Counted from the first letter of the stretch, positions 17,913-26,245 are shown. The stretch: DNA of 64,000 nt from Haliscomenobacter sp. (GCA_016707205.1 JADJHZ010000014.1:78509-142508); one strand, 5' to 3'. The notes: generated by a model not told the origin, from the letters alone. Made by a program: numbers and translations.

Positions 17913-18234
17913 ATTCCACTTCTTGAAGTATCCGGGGACCAATATAAGGACTAAGCCCGCGTGTCGTCACCAAATCAATGGATTGGCCATCAAACAGGGA
18001 TTCAAGAAAAAAGGTCAATTCCATAAAATGACGAAACGTTGCCTGGCCTGTTTCAAACTCTACCAGTAAATCGATATCGCTCTCCGGACCCGCCTCTTCT
18101 CGTACAAAGGAGCCAAAGAGCCCCAGACGGCGCACGCCATATCCTCTTAGCTCCTCAGGATAGGCGCGTAAAATAGCCAGTATGGCGGCCTTGTCAAGCG
18201 TTTGGGCTGTTGTTGGCATTGGGAAATCGCTCAT
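17899..18234 (-). CDS. MntA-like nucleotidyltransferase antitoxin
   Basis: A 111-residue minimal nucleotidyltransferase with the signature LFGSFVREEAGPESDIDLLV: Gly-Ser at 41-42 and the metal-binding Asp53 and Asp55. In the HepT/MntA family it AMPylates the toxin tyrosine and so inactivates it. It is the first gene of the pair and overlaps hepT by 14 bases, consistent with coupled translation. No operator is obvious upstream. Confidence 0.88.
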   Translation of the reverse strand: MSDFPMPTTAQTLDKAAILAILRAYPEELRGYGVRRLGLFGSFVREEAGPESDIDLLVEFETGQATFRHFMELTFFLESLFDGQSIDLVTTRGLSPYIGPRILQEVEYALT

Positions 18235-18560
18235 TTACTCCTTAAAGATCGCCAAAAACTTTCATATTTACAATTTTCAGGGGCAGGTACCTCAGCCTAC
18301 AAACGTTAGGCCTCTCCGAGGCCGGGGTGGCGCGTTTGGGCGCGGAGGGGGTAACCAATGTTGGGGCTACTAACCCAGGGTGGCTGCTAAGTAAATCAAT
18401 GCAAAAAAATAATAAAAGGGCAAAAAAGCGAGTTTTATCCTTTGGTTGATTGAAAGAAATCTCTGCAAATCCTTGAAGAATTGGGCCACCTCAAAAGCCC
18501 GCCCCTGGAAGGCGGATTTTCTTTTAAGATAGCTTCTGCTTTACACCAAAACCATCATTT
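18235..18560. other. Intergenic region with a repeat-like GC-rich segment
   Basis: The part at about 18290-18390 is GC-rich and has short internal symmetry (GGCCTCTCCGAGGCC). It resembles dispersed repeats of related genomes, from memory only. I see no credible gene; the rest is AT-rich leader for the next gene. Confidence 0.35.
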
Positions 18561-20447
18561 ATGAACAAGCTACAGTACATTGCTCAGGGGGAACCCAAAC
18601 TTGTCGAAGAGATCCGTCAAATTCTCGATACCGGCAATAATCTTCCCCTGGCCCGGCAACGCGGAATCGATGCTGAAAACGTGCGGGCTGTCGTTCTGGA
18701 CTTTGCCTCGGCAGATATTATGCCCCACGTAGAGGCCGTTATACTTCCTTTCATGCGCCCTGTGCTGTTCATCCGTAACGGAAAAATCGATCTGCCGGAT
18801 TCCAACGAGCTGAAAGAGCGGATCATGAAATACAAACCCATGATCGAGCAACCCCTCAATGCCGTCGGGCGCATTGAACTCAAAAACCACCAATTGCAGA
18901 ATATCGGTACCGGCTGGCTGATCGCGGAAAACATCATCGCCACCAACCGGCACGTAGCCGAGCTTTTCTGTATCCGGGGAGGTTCTAACGCCTTTGGCGG
19001 GGTGTTCCGCAGGAATTTCATGGGCCAGCCCCTCCTTGCCACCATCGACTTTAAAGAGGAATACCATACCAGTCCCGCTGCGGTCAACGAATTTGAACTG
19101 GAAATTGAGAAGGTGGTTTACCTGCCGGATGCCTCCAGGGATCTGCCCGATATCGCCTTGCTGAAAATCAAAAAATCCCCCATGCAGCCGGCGCCAATCC
19201 CTTTTTTAAAGGAGAAACTGAGCAACGAACAGTTCATAGGAGTCGTGGGTTATCCGCTCCAGGATCCCAGGGGCGTGGTGGATAGAGAGATGGAAAAGCG
19301 GATTTTCGGAGACGTCTTCGGCGTGAAGCGATACGCTCCGGGCAAAATTCTCGATGTGCCGGATAACCACTGGTACTTTTTGCACGACGCCTCCACCCTG
19401 GGCGGCAATTCAGGTTCCCTGGTGCAGGATATGGAAAGCGGATGCGCCATAGGCATCCATTTCGCAGGCTCGCTACTCGAAGCCAATTTTGCCGTAAAGG
19501 GGCAGGAAATCCTGGATATTTCCACGAAAGTAGGCCTTTCCAGTATGTTTTCCTTTACAAAAAAACAAGCGGACTCTGTTGCCGTGGAGCCGGATTTTGC
19601 CCAGGAGAAGCCCTTCACCATTCCCGACTACAACAACCGGAAAGGATTCAGTATCCGTTTTCTGGAAAATGATCAGGGAATCGAAACAGTCCCTCTTCCC
19701 AAGATCAAACACAGAGCGGACATATTGAAATTCGGCCCCAACAACAAGAACAGCATATTGAAATACGCACACTTTTCGGTGGCCATATCCAAAAGCCGGC
19801 GGATATGTATTTACAGCGCCGTCAATATCGATGGCATGCAATACAAGCGGATTAAGAGAACCGGATGGAGATTTGACCCCCGGATTCCGGAGGAATACCA
19901 GATCATGAAAGAATGCTACGGCAATGCACCGAAATTTTCCCGGGGCCACATGACCCGGAGAGAGGATCCCAACTGGGGGGAATTGGCGCAAGTAGGGAAC
20001 GACGATTCCATGCACGTGACCAATGCCGTGCCTCAAATGCAGAATTTCAATGCCGGGGTTTGGCTTTCTCTGGAAAACTTCGCCCTGGAAAATGCCAAAC
20101 ACGACAAGCAGAGAATCTGCGTCTTCACGGGCCCTTTCCTGTACGACAGCGATCCCGAGAAATTTGGCGTGAAAATACCGGTGGAATTTTGGAAAGTCAT
20201 CGCTTTCATCCACGATGAAACCGGTCAGCTTACCGCAACCGGCTATACGATATCTCAGGAAAACTACCTGAGGAACGACGAGTTTGTCTTCGGCGAGTTT
20301 ATGACCTATCAGGTCCCGATCAACCTGATTGAGAAAAAAGCGGGGATCTCCTTCGGCGCTTTATCCAAAGCAGATCCGCTCAAAGACGATATTTTTGAAA
20401 CAATCAGCGCGCCTGTGCAGTCGGTGCGGCAGATACGGTTTTATTGA
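18561..20447 (+). CDS. Trypsin-like protease fused to DNA/RNA non-specific endonuclease
   Basis: A 628-residue protein with two catalytic domains and no signal peptide. Residues about 95-330 form a chymotrypsin-fold protease with a complete triad: His131 in TNRHV, Asp197 in LPDIALLKI and Ser284 in GGNSGS. Residues about 365-628 form a NUC1-type beta-beta-alpha metal nuclease: the catalytic motif is SRGHM (His463), and the metal-binding Asn lies in HVTNAVPQMQNFN. The first 90 residues are a small helical domain that could be an adaptor. A cytosolic protease-nuclease fusion next to a toxin-antitoxin pair suggests a defence or suicide effector, possibly activated by proteolysis. That role is inference; the domain calls are firm. 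Confidence 0.88.
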   Translation: MNKLQYIAQGEPKLVEEIRQILDTGNNLPLARQRGIDAENVRAVVLDFASADIMPHVEAVILPFMRPVLFIRNGKIDLPDSNELKERIMKYKPMIEQPLNAVGRIELKNHQLQNIGTGWLIAENIIATNRHVAELFCIRGGSNAFGGVFRRNFMGQPLLATIDFKEEYHTSPAAVNEFELEIEKVVYLPDASRDLPDIALLKIKKSPMQPAPIPFLKEKLSNEQFIGVVGYPLQDPRGVVDREMEKRIFGDVFGVKRYAPGKILDVPDNHWYFLHDASTLGGNSGSLVQDMESGCAIGIHFAGSLLEANFAVKGQEILDISTKVGLSSMFSFTKKQADSVAVEPDFAQEKPFTIPDYNNRKGFSIRFLENDQGIETVPLPKIKHRADILKFGPNNKNSILKYAHFSVAISKSRRICIYSAVNIDGMQYKRIKRTGWRFDPRIPEEYQIMKECYGNAPKFSRGHMTRREDPNWGELAQVGNDDSMHVTNAVPQMQNFNAGVWLSLENFALENAKHDKQRICVFTGPFLYDSDPEKFGVKIPVEFWKVIAFIHDETGQLTATGYTISQENYLRNDEFVFGEFMTYQVPINLIEKKAGISFGALSKADPLKDDIFETISAPVQSVRQIRFY

Positions 20448-20583
20448 CGCAGGAACTGCCTCAAGAGTCTTTTAGGCGAAATGGCCTTAAGCAGCCCCCG
20501 CACCCAGGAGTGTCTTGGGAATACACGAAAAGTGGAGGAATATCTGTCAAATCCAACAGTCCAGGTAGGGATCTGTGTTACGA

Positions 20584-20621
20584 TAAAAAAAGCACCTACG
20601 AATTGACTTCGTAAGTGCTTG
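20584..20621 (-). terminator. Terminator of the tRNA/GIY-YIG transcript
   Basis: On the minus strand an AGCACTTACGAA / TTCGTAGGTGCT stem is followed by TTTTTTT. It lies 9 bases after the 3' end of the tRNA half at 20630. Confidence 0.75.
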
Positions 20622-20629
20622 ATTTTCAG

Positions 20630-20695
20630 TCGGGGCACCAGGATTCGAACCTGGGACCCTCCCGATTCCATCGGGATGTGCTCCCGGTGCAACCT
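20630..20695 (-). tRNA. Truncated tRNA: anticodon arm to 3' end of a Pro-like tRNA
   Basis: Matches the 3' part of the GGA-anticodon tRNA-like gene at 21011-21084 (anticodon arm, T arm, acceptor 3' strand, discriminator A). The acceptor 5' strand and most of the D arm are replaced by the end of the GIY-YIG gene region (GGTTGCACC junction). It cannot form an acceptor stem, so it is a tRNA fragment rather than a working tRNA. Confidence 0.7.
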
Positions 20696-20696
20696 A

Positions 20697-20948
20697 TTAC
20701 GTGCCTTGTTCTTCTATCCACCGGATTAAAAACTCCGGGTTCTTCCATGATTTCAACTTCTTTTCCATCGCCATTGCCTCCTTCCTTGTTGCAAAGGACA
20801 TCGAAAAAAGCAACTCCCATGGGCCTTTTCCCTTGGTCCACCTATTTCGGTTAGATTGGTGCCGAAGAATACGGTCCGTCAGGTTGTTTGTCTGACCTAT
20901 ATAGAACTGTCCAGTTTGCCGCGACTTGATGATATAGATATAAAACAT
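20697..20948 (-). CDS. GIY-YIG endonuclease embedded between tRNA sequences
   Basis: A single-domain GIY-YIG nuclease of 83 residues from ATG 20948 (MFYIYIIKS). The Tyr-Ile-Tyr and QFYIGQT halves of the motif, the helix Arg (DRILRHQ) and the metal-binding Glu (AMEKKLKSW) are present, so it looks active. On its strand it follows a tRNA-like gene and its terminator (20962-21000), and its stop abuts a tRNA 3' half. A second cassette at 21112-21235 has the same flanks but most of the nuclease gene deleted. This arrangement suggests a mobile element targeting tRNA genes, which is inference. Confidence 0.75.
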   Translation of the reverse strand: MFYIYIIKSRQTGQFYIGQTNNLTDRILRHQSNRNRWTKGKGPWELLFSMSFATRKEAMAMEKKLKSWKNPEFLIRWIEEQGT

Positions 20949-20961
20949 AATATTAATAAAT

Positions 20962-21000
20962 AAAAAAACCACCATGCAAATCTCTTTACAGGTGGCTTTT
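20962..21000 (-). terminator. Terminator after the tRNA-like gene
   Basis: The minus strand has a CCACC / GGTGG stem followed by TTTTTTT. The same hairpin recurs at 21195-21235 after tRNA-Pro. Confidence 0.65.
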
Positions 21001-21010
21001 CTATTCTTCG

Positions 21011-21084
21011 TCGGGGCACCAGGATTCGAACCTGGGACCCTCCCGATTCCATCGGGATGTGCTCCCGGGCTGCGCTACGCCCCG
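21011..21084 (-). tRNA. Pro-type tRNA body with GGA anticodon (tRNA-like)
   Basis: The acceptor stem (CGGGGCG / TGCCCCG, discriminator A) and T arm are identical to the tRNA-Pro at 21246-21319. The anticodon arm is different: stem TCCCG/CGGGA with loop ATGGAAT, which places GGA (Ser codons UCC/UCU) at 34-36. There is no long variable arm, so it is not a tRNA-Ser. The D stem has a mismatch (GCGC/GCAC). It may be a decayed copy or an unusual tRNA; an automatic caller may report it as Ser or as pseudo. Confidence 0.6.
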
Positions 21085-21111
21085 AAGATTGTTCCGGTTT
21101 TTTTGGGGGGA

Positions 21112-21235
21112 GGATGTACCAGGATTTGAACCTGAGACCCTCCCGATTCCATCGGGATGTGCTCCCGGTGCAACACACTACTTGCAGTATATAAATAAAA
21201 AAACCACCATGCAAATCTCTTTACAGGTGGCTTTT
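21112..21235 (-). repeat. Second tRNA/GIY-YIG cassette, internally deleted
   Basis: Contains a chimeric tRNA 3' half (21112-21176), then a few codons resembling the start of the GIY-YIG gene (a FIYILQ-like reading on the minus strand), then the same CCACC/GGTGG terminator. The junction GTTGCACCGGGAGC is the same as in the intact cassette at 20.7 kb, so this looks like a deletion derivative of it. Confidence 0.55.
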
Positions 21236-21245
21236 CTGTTCTTCG

Positions 21246-21319
21246 TCGGGGCACCAGGATTCGAACCTGGGACCCCCTGCTCCCAAAGCAGGTGCGCTAC
21301 CGGGCTGCGCTACGCCCCG
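21246..21319 (-). tRNA. tRNA-Pro (TGG)
   Basis: A 74-nt cloverleaf without encoded CCA. The acceptor stem is CGGGGCG / TGCCCCG with discriminator A, the D stem GCGC/GCGC, the anticodon arm CCTGC TTTGGGA GCAGG with anticodon TGG, and the T loop TTCGAAT. The C1-G72 pair and A73 are typical proline identity elements. It looks functional and is followed by a terminator. Confidence 0.93.
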
Positions 21320-21342
21320 AAGATTGTTCCGGTTTTTTTTGG

Positions 21343-21907
21343 GGATGGAGCCAGGATTTGAACCTGAGACCCTCCCGATTCCATCGGGATGCGCTACCCT
21401 GGGCCCCGTGCGCTACGCCCCGAAGATTGTTCCGGTTTTTTTTGGGGAGGATGTACCAGGATTTGAACCTGAGACCCTCCCGATTCCATCGGGAGGCTCC
21501 CGGGCACCCCCAAAAAAAAAAAAAAACAACACAAAAACTCTCACAGGGGGCTCTTTTTTTTCTGGGGGGGGGCCCTGCGCTACCGGGCTGCGCTACGCCC
21601 CGAAGATTGTTCCGGTTTTTTTTGGGGGGAGGATGTACCAGGATTTGAACCTGAGACCCTCCCGATTCCATCGGGATGCGCTACCGGGCTGCGCTACGCC
21701 CCGAAGATTGTTCCGGTTTTTTTGGGGGAGGATGTACCAGGATTTGAACCTGAGACCCTCCCGATTCCATCGGGATGCGCTACCGGGCTGCGCTACGCCC
21801 CGAAGATTGTTCCGGTTTTTTTTGGGGAGGATGTACCAGGATTTGAACCTGAGACCCTCCCGATTCCATCGGGATGCGCTACCGGGCTGCGCTACGCCCC
21901 GAAGATT
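21343..21907 (-). repeat. Tandem array of chimeric tRNA-derived units
   Basis: Five units begin (plus-strand GGATGTACC or similar) at 21343, 21449, 21631, 21730 and 21829; the last three are exactly 99 bp apart. On the minus strand each unit has the leader and 5' half of tRNA-Pro, the GGA-type anticodon arm, and a T arm plus 3' strand ending TACATCC. That 3' strand does not pair with the 5' strand CGGGGCG, so functional tRNAs are unlikely. 21510-21585 contains a corrupted terminator with long A and G runs. Open frames across the array are artefacts. Confidence 0.75.
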
Positions 21908-21956
21908 GGGTTTGGGTGTGGGTGTGCGTGTGTGCGTGTGTGCGTGTCTTTGCAGC

Positions 21957-22044
21957 GGTGAAGGCGGGATTCGAACCCGCGGTACCCCTTGCAGAGTACG
22001 TCGGTTTAGCAAACCGGTGGTTTCAGCCACTCACCCACTTCACC
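21957..22044 (-). tRNA. tRNA-Ser (GCT)
   Basis: An 88-nt tRNA with acceptor stem GGTGAAG/CTTCACC, anticodon loop TTGCTAA (anticodon GCT) on a CGGTT/AACCG stem, a long serine-type variable arm and T loop TTCGAAT. It is the first gene of the minus-strand tRNA cluster; a GT-rich tract (21908-21955) separates it from the array. Confidence 0.95.
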
Positions 22045-22500
22045 AAGCTTGAAAACAAAGGATTGTCTTCCTTCGGTTTTTAGCGAATGCAAAAGTAATG
22101 GGATTCGTGGGAATTTGCAAACTTTTTGAGGTGGTTTGAGGCGTTTATTTTTTTGGTAGCTTTTTCATTAGGGCGTAACGCGGCCCGGTAGGGCCACCCG
22201 ACGGCGCCGTCGGGTGGCTCCCAGGGTCGAATCGTGGCGCCCCACTCAGCACTACGCATGACAGGCACCCCTTTGCCATTTTCCGGAAAAGGACTAAATT
22301 GCTATCCAGAACAGAGCGGCTGTGGGAGGTGCTTGAGTGAAGGGCGATTGTCATGGCCTTTTTTGCGGGCTCCGGCGAGGTAGCGGTTGAACTATTTTGG
22401 GTTTCTAATTCCTTTGTTTTTTATTTACAGGCAGTCAAAGAAATCTAAAAGAAATAAGTCGCTTGAAAAACGATTGAAAGAAGGGCATTTAAAATTAGCT
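22045..22500. other. Intergenic region with a 26-bp perfect palindrome
   Basis: 22193-22218 is a perfect, loop-less palindrome (GCCACCCGACGGC and its complement) in otherwise unremarkable sequence. An in-frame upstream extension of the next gene (TTG 22387) exists, but I do not favour it. Nothing else is recognised. Confidence 0.5.
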
Positions 22501-23223
22501 ATGGCGGAGATTTGTAAAAACTGCAAAACAGAAGTACCTCTAAATTACTGTCCAACTTGTGGACATCCGAAATCTTTAAAAAGAATTGACGGCCAATATT
22601 TACTTGACGAAATAATTGGTTCTTTGAGTTTTGAAAAAGGCTTTTTGTTTACCATACGAGAATTAGCCGTTAATCCAGGTAAAAGCATAAAAGACTTTTT
22701 AAGGGAAGATAGAACCCAATTAGTTCGGCCCATAGTATTCTTAATAATAACGTCGCTGATTTATACCTTTTTTAATAGTCTTTTTCACTTTGAAGATAGT
22801 TATGTGAAATTTTCAGGCAATGAGGCATCTGCAACGCTTGCGATTTTCAAATGGGTGCAGGAGAATTATGGTTATGCCAATATTATAATGGCTGTTTTTA
22901 TTGGATTTTGGTTAAAATTGCTTTTCAGAAAGTATCTATTCAATTTTTTTGAAATTTTAATACTCCTTTGCTTCGCGATGGCCATGGGAATGTTAATTTA
23001 TTCCGTATTTGGAGTTTTTCAGGGTCTGACCCATATTAACTTGATGCAAGTTGGAGGAATAGTTGGATTTCTTTATACGACGTATGTCGTTGGTCAATTT
23101 TTTGACAAGAGTAAACCAATAAGTTATTTTAAAGCGTTTATTGCATACCTGATTGGAATGATATCTTTTTCTTTGGCAGCAATAGCCATAGGGACAATAA
23201 TCGATTTGGTAATACAAAAATAG
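22501..23223 (+). CDS. DUF3667-like zinc-ribbon membrane protein
   Basis: A 240-residue protein with an N-terminal zinc ribbon (CKNC ... YCPTCGHPKSLKRI, four cysteines) followed by about four or five transmembrane segments (from about residue 80, PIVFLIITSLIYTFF). This layout matches the Bacteroidota DUF3667 family, which has no known function. I chose ATG 22501 because the zinc ribbon starts there; an in-frame TTG at 22387 would add 38 mostly basic residues. The gene is clearly more AT-rich than the housekeeping genes nearby, which hints at transfer. Confidence 0.75.
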   Translation: MAEICKNCKTEVPLNYCPTCGHPKSLKRIDGQYLLDEIIGSLSFEKGFLFTIRELAVNPGKSIKDFLREDRTQLVRPIVFLIITSLIYTFFNSLFHFEDSYVKFSGNEASATLAIFKWVQENYGYANIIMAVFIGFWLKLLFRKYLFNFFEILILLCFAMAMGMLIYSVFGVFQGLTHINLMQVGGIVGFLYTTYVVGQFFDKSKPISYFKAFIAYLIGMISFSLAAIAIGTIIDLVIQK

Positions 23224-23324
23224 AAAAAACGCGCAAGAGGATAGTTACGAACTGAAAAAGCGGCTGTTGGCTTCCAAATGCGGGCGTAACTCCCGATTTT
23301 GATTCTCAATCAACGGGCAGTCAC

Positions 23325-24851
23325 TCACTTTACCTTGTTGAACTTGTTATCGAGTGTGCTCAGGATAAGCTGCCAAAAGTCCGTGAAGGGTATTATTTCT
23401 ATTTCGTGCGCTTGGCTGTTGAAGTTAACGGCAATGGTATTCATCTGTTTCAGATAGGGCTCCACACTGCGCTGTGTCCTGGTGCGGTGAAAATCCGACT
23501 TGGGTATTTGCTGCAGCATTTTGATGAAGCAGTTGCTGCGAAAATTGGGACTATTTGTTTTCAGATACCGGTCGCAGTATTTATTGACTGCGTCAATACG
23601 CTCCGTGGCCAAATCATAATTGCGTTGTAAAATCAGGAAAGCCATCTGGATAATAAGCACCGGAATATTCATCCCCTGCTTGTCTTTGGAAAAGGAAGGA
23701 ACCTCGTTTAGGAACTTGCCCAACCGAATAGCCGTAAAGCTTTTATCATCATTCCGGGGCATAACTTTTCCCAGCAGATAGAGAAAGTGTAAATACATTT
23801 TGTGAAGGGCCCAGGTTTCGTGTAGAATAGCGTAAGTATTATAGCGTGGATTGTTGACCACCAAATAGTAGCTTTGGTAAGCGCGCTGATAATTGCCGGT
23901 ATGGAAGGCCAGCAAAAAGAGGTATTCCTGGGTTTTGAACCAATTGAAAGTACCCTGCTCTACCAACTCATTACAGGCCAGGGCTGTTTTTTCCCCTTGG
24001 TCGAATTCCCGCAACTGAATGTGGCATACCAGCTTATTGAGAAGGAAGTTCAGGATGCCGCCACTGAATTGCACGTTGCTTTTATTCAAAAAATCAATGG
24101 CTCGGGCACATACTTCCTTGGCTTCTGCATAAAGGAAAACCCCCATCTTACCCAACAACTCGATCTGAAAGAGGTAATAGTGGAACTTCACATTCTCGAT
24201 GCGAGGTCTGAGTGGATACAGTTCGCGCAAATATGCATGGGCGTCTATCTGGATTTGGGGGTTAGCCACTACACTGTCGAGCGCATGCTCCAGGATCAGG
24301 GACATATAGTATTTATGCGCCAGATTAGTCCAATCCTCTTCTTCCCGATAGCGTTGGTATAATTCATCGTAGTACTGAAATTTGCTCTTGTCTCTTTCCC
24401 TCAGGGCATAGTGATTGCGCAGATAGAGGGCGATGGCGTGTACCAGATTGAGGAAATCGTAACGAATCGCATTCTTTAATATGCGTTGAGCAATAGTCGT
24501 AGCTGAATATCGGCTTGATTTCTCGATCAAGATCTGACAAACGGCCCAGTCTTTCCAGCAATTGAAATAAGCAGTATCCCGATCTTTATCCGTGCTGGTG
24601 GGGAGCAGGAAAACGGTATTGATTAGCCTGCGTCTCAGCTCATGCTTGAGGTTGCGGTACTTACCGCTGACGAGGCGTTCTCCGTAGAGCAGTTCCGCAG
24701 CGTCGAGATCGTCTTCGACCTTCCCATCGCGGATCGCAGTCAGTAAACGTTGCATTTTCGAGTCCGAAGTCCAAAAATCCGGCCCGATAAAGCGCATGCT
24801 ATCCGGTGGGTTTTTGGTAATAATATAGGTTAACTCTCGAAGCTCTTCCAT
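23325..24851 (-). CDS. Large helical (TPR-like) hypothetical protein
   Basis: A 508-residue protein with no signal peptide or membrane segment. The sequence is almost entirely amphipathic helix with many aromatic residues and repeated helix-turn-helix spacing, suggesting an alpha-solenoid of the TPR class. No catalytic motif is visible. From memory, similar 500-residue proteins occur as several paralogs in Saprospiraceae genomes. It points away from the RiPP locus and is separated from it by a 980-base gap, so a link to that locus is uncertain. Confidence 0.7.
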   Translation of the reverse strand: MEELRELTYIITKNPPDSMRFIGPDFWTSDSKMQRLLTAIRDGKVEDDLDAAELLYGERLVSGKYRNLKHELRRRLINTVFLLPTSTDKDRDTAYFNCWKDWAVCQILIEKSSRYSATTIAQRILKNAIRYDFLNLVHAIALYLRNHYALRERDKSKFQYYDELYQRYREEEDWTNLAHKYYMSLILEHALDSVVANPQIQIDAHAYLRELYPLRPRIENVKFHYYLFQIELLGKMGVFLYAEAKEVCARAIDFLNKSNVQFSGGILNFLLNKLVCHIQLREFDQGEKTALACNELVEQGTFNWFKTQEYLFLLAFHTGNYQRAYQSYYLVVNNPRYNTYAILHETWALHKMYLHFLYLLGKVMPRNDDKSFTAIRLGKFLNEVPSFSKDKQGMNIPVLIIQMAFLILQRNYDLATERIDAVNKYCDRYLKTNSPNFRSNCFIKMLQQIPKSDFHRTRTQRSVEPYLKQMNTIAVNFNSQAHEIEIIPFTDFWQLILSTLDNKFNKVK

Positions 24852-25665
24852 ACTGGGATAATTTGCACTGTTTCCACCCCTTCATTAAACAGCTGCTTAA
24901 AGATAGCAAAAAAATGCTGACCGAAGAGGATTAAGTGGAGCCAAGTGCAGGGGGGGCATCTTCCGGGATGGCCTGGCTAGCCTAACCCCCAAGAGCCAGG
25001 ATTTCATCGGCTTCAATCAATCGGTTTTGAGCTTTCTTTCTCCAACAAACCATAGGTTTTGCAAAAAATATTCAGTAGTATAGGCCTATGCGAACTAACA
25101 ATATAGCGTGTTTTTGTTTTATTAATAAATTGATTATCATGTTATTAAATAATAAAAAAATCCTCTGGTTTGCAAAAGGCCCATCTAACACAACGACCAA
25201 GTCTGTCGTTAGGCAGTTGCGGATTCTCAAATATATTTGTGACATAGGATATGAGATACTACACAGCGCAGCAAATTGACATTCGGCCCACACGCTGCTG
25301 AATATTTTTTTGGACGACCTGCAGTAACCGACAAATTCATTTAACGGAAGCGAAGAAGAACGCCATCCCGGTCAGATGTATTTGGCCTTTACAAGAGCGT
25401 CCAGGCAGAATATTTAAAAAATTTCCAGTGGTGCGCTTTCAGACATTTTACCCAATGATAACCTGGCTGCTGGAAACATTTATCTAGTCAAGGTTAGCTG
25501 AAACACTTACTTGGTTTCAATCTTAGTGCTAAATACCGGCATGCGAGCATTTGGCCTGATGTCGCGTATTAGCACGGTAAAAAGGTTTCAAATTTATAAC
25601 CAAATGCCAACATGCGAGCATTTGGCCTGATGTGGTATATCATTAATCCCAAAACCCATTGTATT
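24852..25665. promoter_or_regulatory. Long upstream region with two direct repeats, left edge of the RiPP locus
   Basis: A 23-base sequence starting CATGCGAGCATTTGGCC occurs twice in the same orientation, at 25540-25562 and 25611-25633, 71 bases apart, with similarity extending about 11 bases further upstream. The second copy is also part of an inverted repeat CCAAATGC / GCATTTGG. This looks like a binding site for a regulator. I see no gene in the rest of the gap. Confidence 0.5.
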
Positions 25666-25779
25666 ATGCAATTTCAATTTCAAAAATTCCTTTTTCCTGG
25701 TTTTCAGCCTTGGCGCCAGACTATTGATTCAGCGTCCCTTCAGGGGGTAATTATCATTGCGGACTCATTAGAATTATAG
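25666..25779 (+). CDS. Possible 37-residue peptide upstream of the RiPP genes
   Basis: A short open frame starting ATG 25666 encodes a peptide that begins MQFQFQKFLFPGF and ends ADSLEL. It begins 32 bases after the second direct repeat. It has no VAGG or other double-glycine leader site. It could be a leader peptide or a spurious frame; there is no clear ribosome-binding site. Confidence 0.25.
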   Translation: MQFQFQKFLFPGFQPWRQTIDSASLQGVIIIADSLEL

Positions 25780-25831
25780 AGTATACGCCAAGTCCTCAAT
25801 TACTAGATTCATCAAGAAAATTCAATCGAAA

Positions 25832-26245
25832 ATGACGGTAAAAACCAAGACTATCGAAGCGGTTCCCGGCAATTTCAGCCGGGAACTCCAGCAGATCTTT
25901 GCCGAGGTCGTGCTCGGTCGCTCTTCGGCGAAATGCAAGCACCTCGGCATCTGCAAAATCGAAAATGCCTGGACCAATAATTTTTTGGATTACATGCAGG
26001 CTACTGTCGAGAACCGGCTTTACGGCCTGGCTAGCCTGAAGGAAAATGATTATTTCGAGCTGGCCTTCCCCCGTAGTTCCTTAAGCCCGGCTGCCTTCGA
26101 AAAGCATTTCGGCAGCGGCTACTTCCAATTAGAGGAGGGCTTTATGACCGGACCGGAGCTGATGGGGCGGCCCATCTACTTACCCAAAGGACGCTACCAG
26201 GTAAAGTTTTCCGACAGTATCGTATCCGTACGATTTGCCTTGTAA
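25832..26245 (+). CDS. Hypothetical protein at the head of the RiPP locus
   Basis: A 137-residue cytosolic protein with no recognisable domain. It contains a CKHLGICKIE segment with two cysteines and aromatic-rich stretches (NDYFELAFPRSS). It precedes the regulator and the three peptide precursors on the same strand, 142 bases before the regulator. A role as regulator, immunity protein or maturation factor is possible, but nothing in the sequence decides. Confidence 0.6.
   Translation: MTVKTKTIEAVPGNFSRELQQIFAEVVLGRSSAKCKHLGICKIENAWTNNFLDYMQATVENRLYGLASLKENDYFELAFPRSSLSPAAFEKHFGSGYFQLEEGFMTGPELMGRPIYLPKGRYQVKFSDSIVSVRFAL

Noticed and set aside
21908..21955. GT-rich tract as a functional element
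   Set aside because: Simple GTGTGCGT repeat with no partner structure; no evidence of function.
21059..22052. Open frames with repeated QDLNLRPSRFHRDALPG-like and RWNREGLRFKSW-like peptides
   Set aside because: They are translations of tRNA-derived repeats and not proteins.
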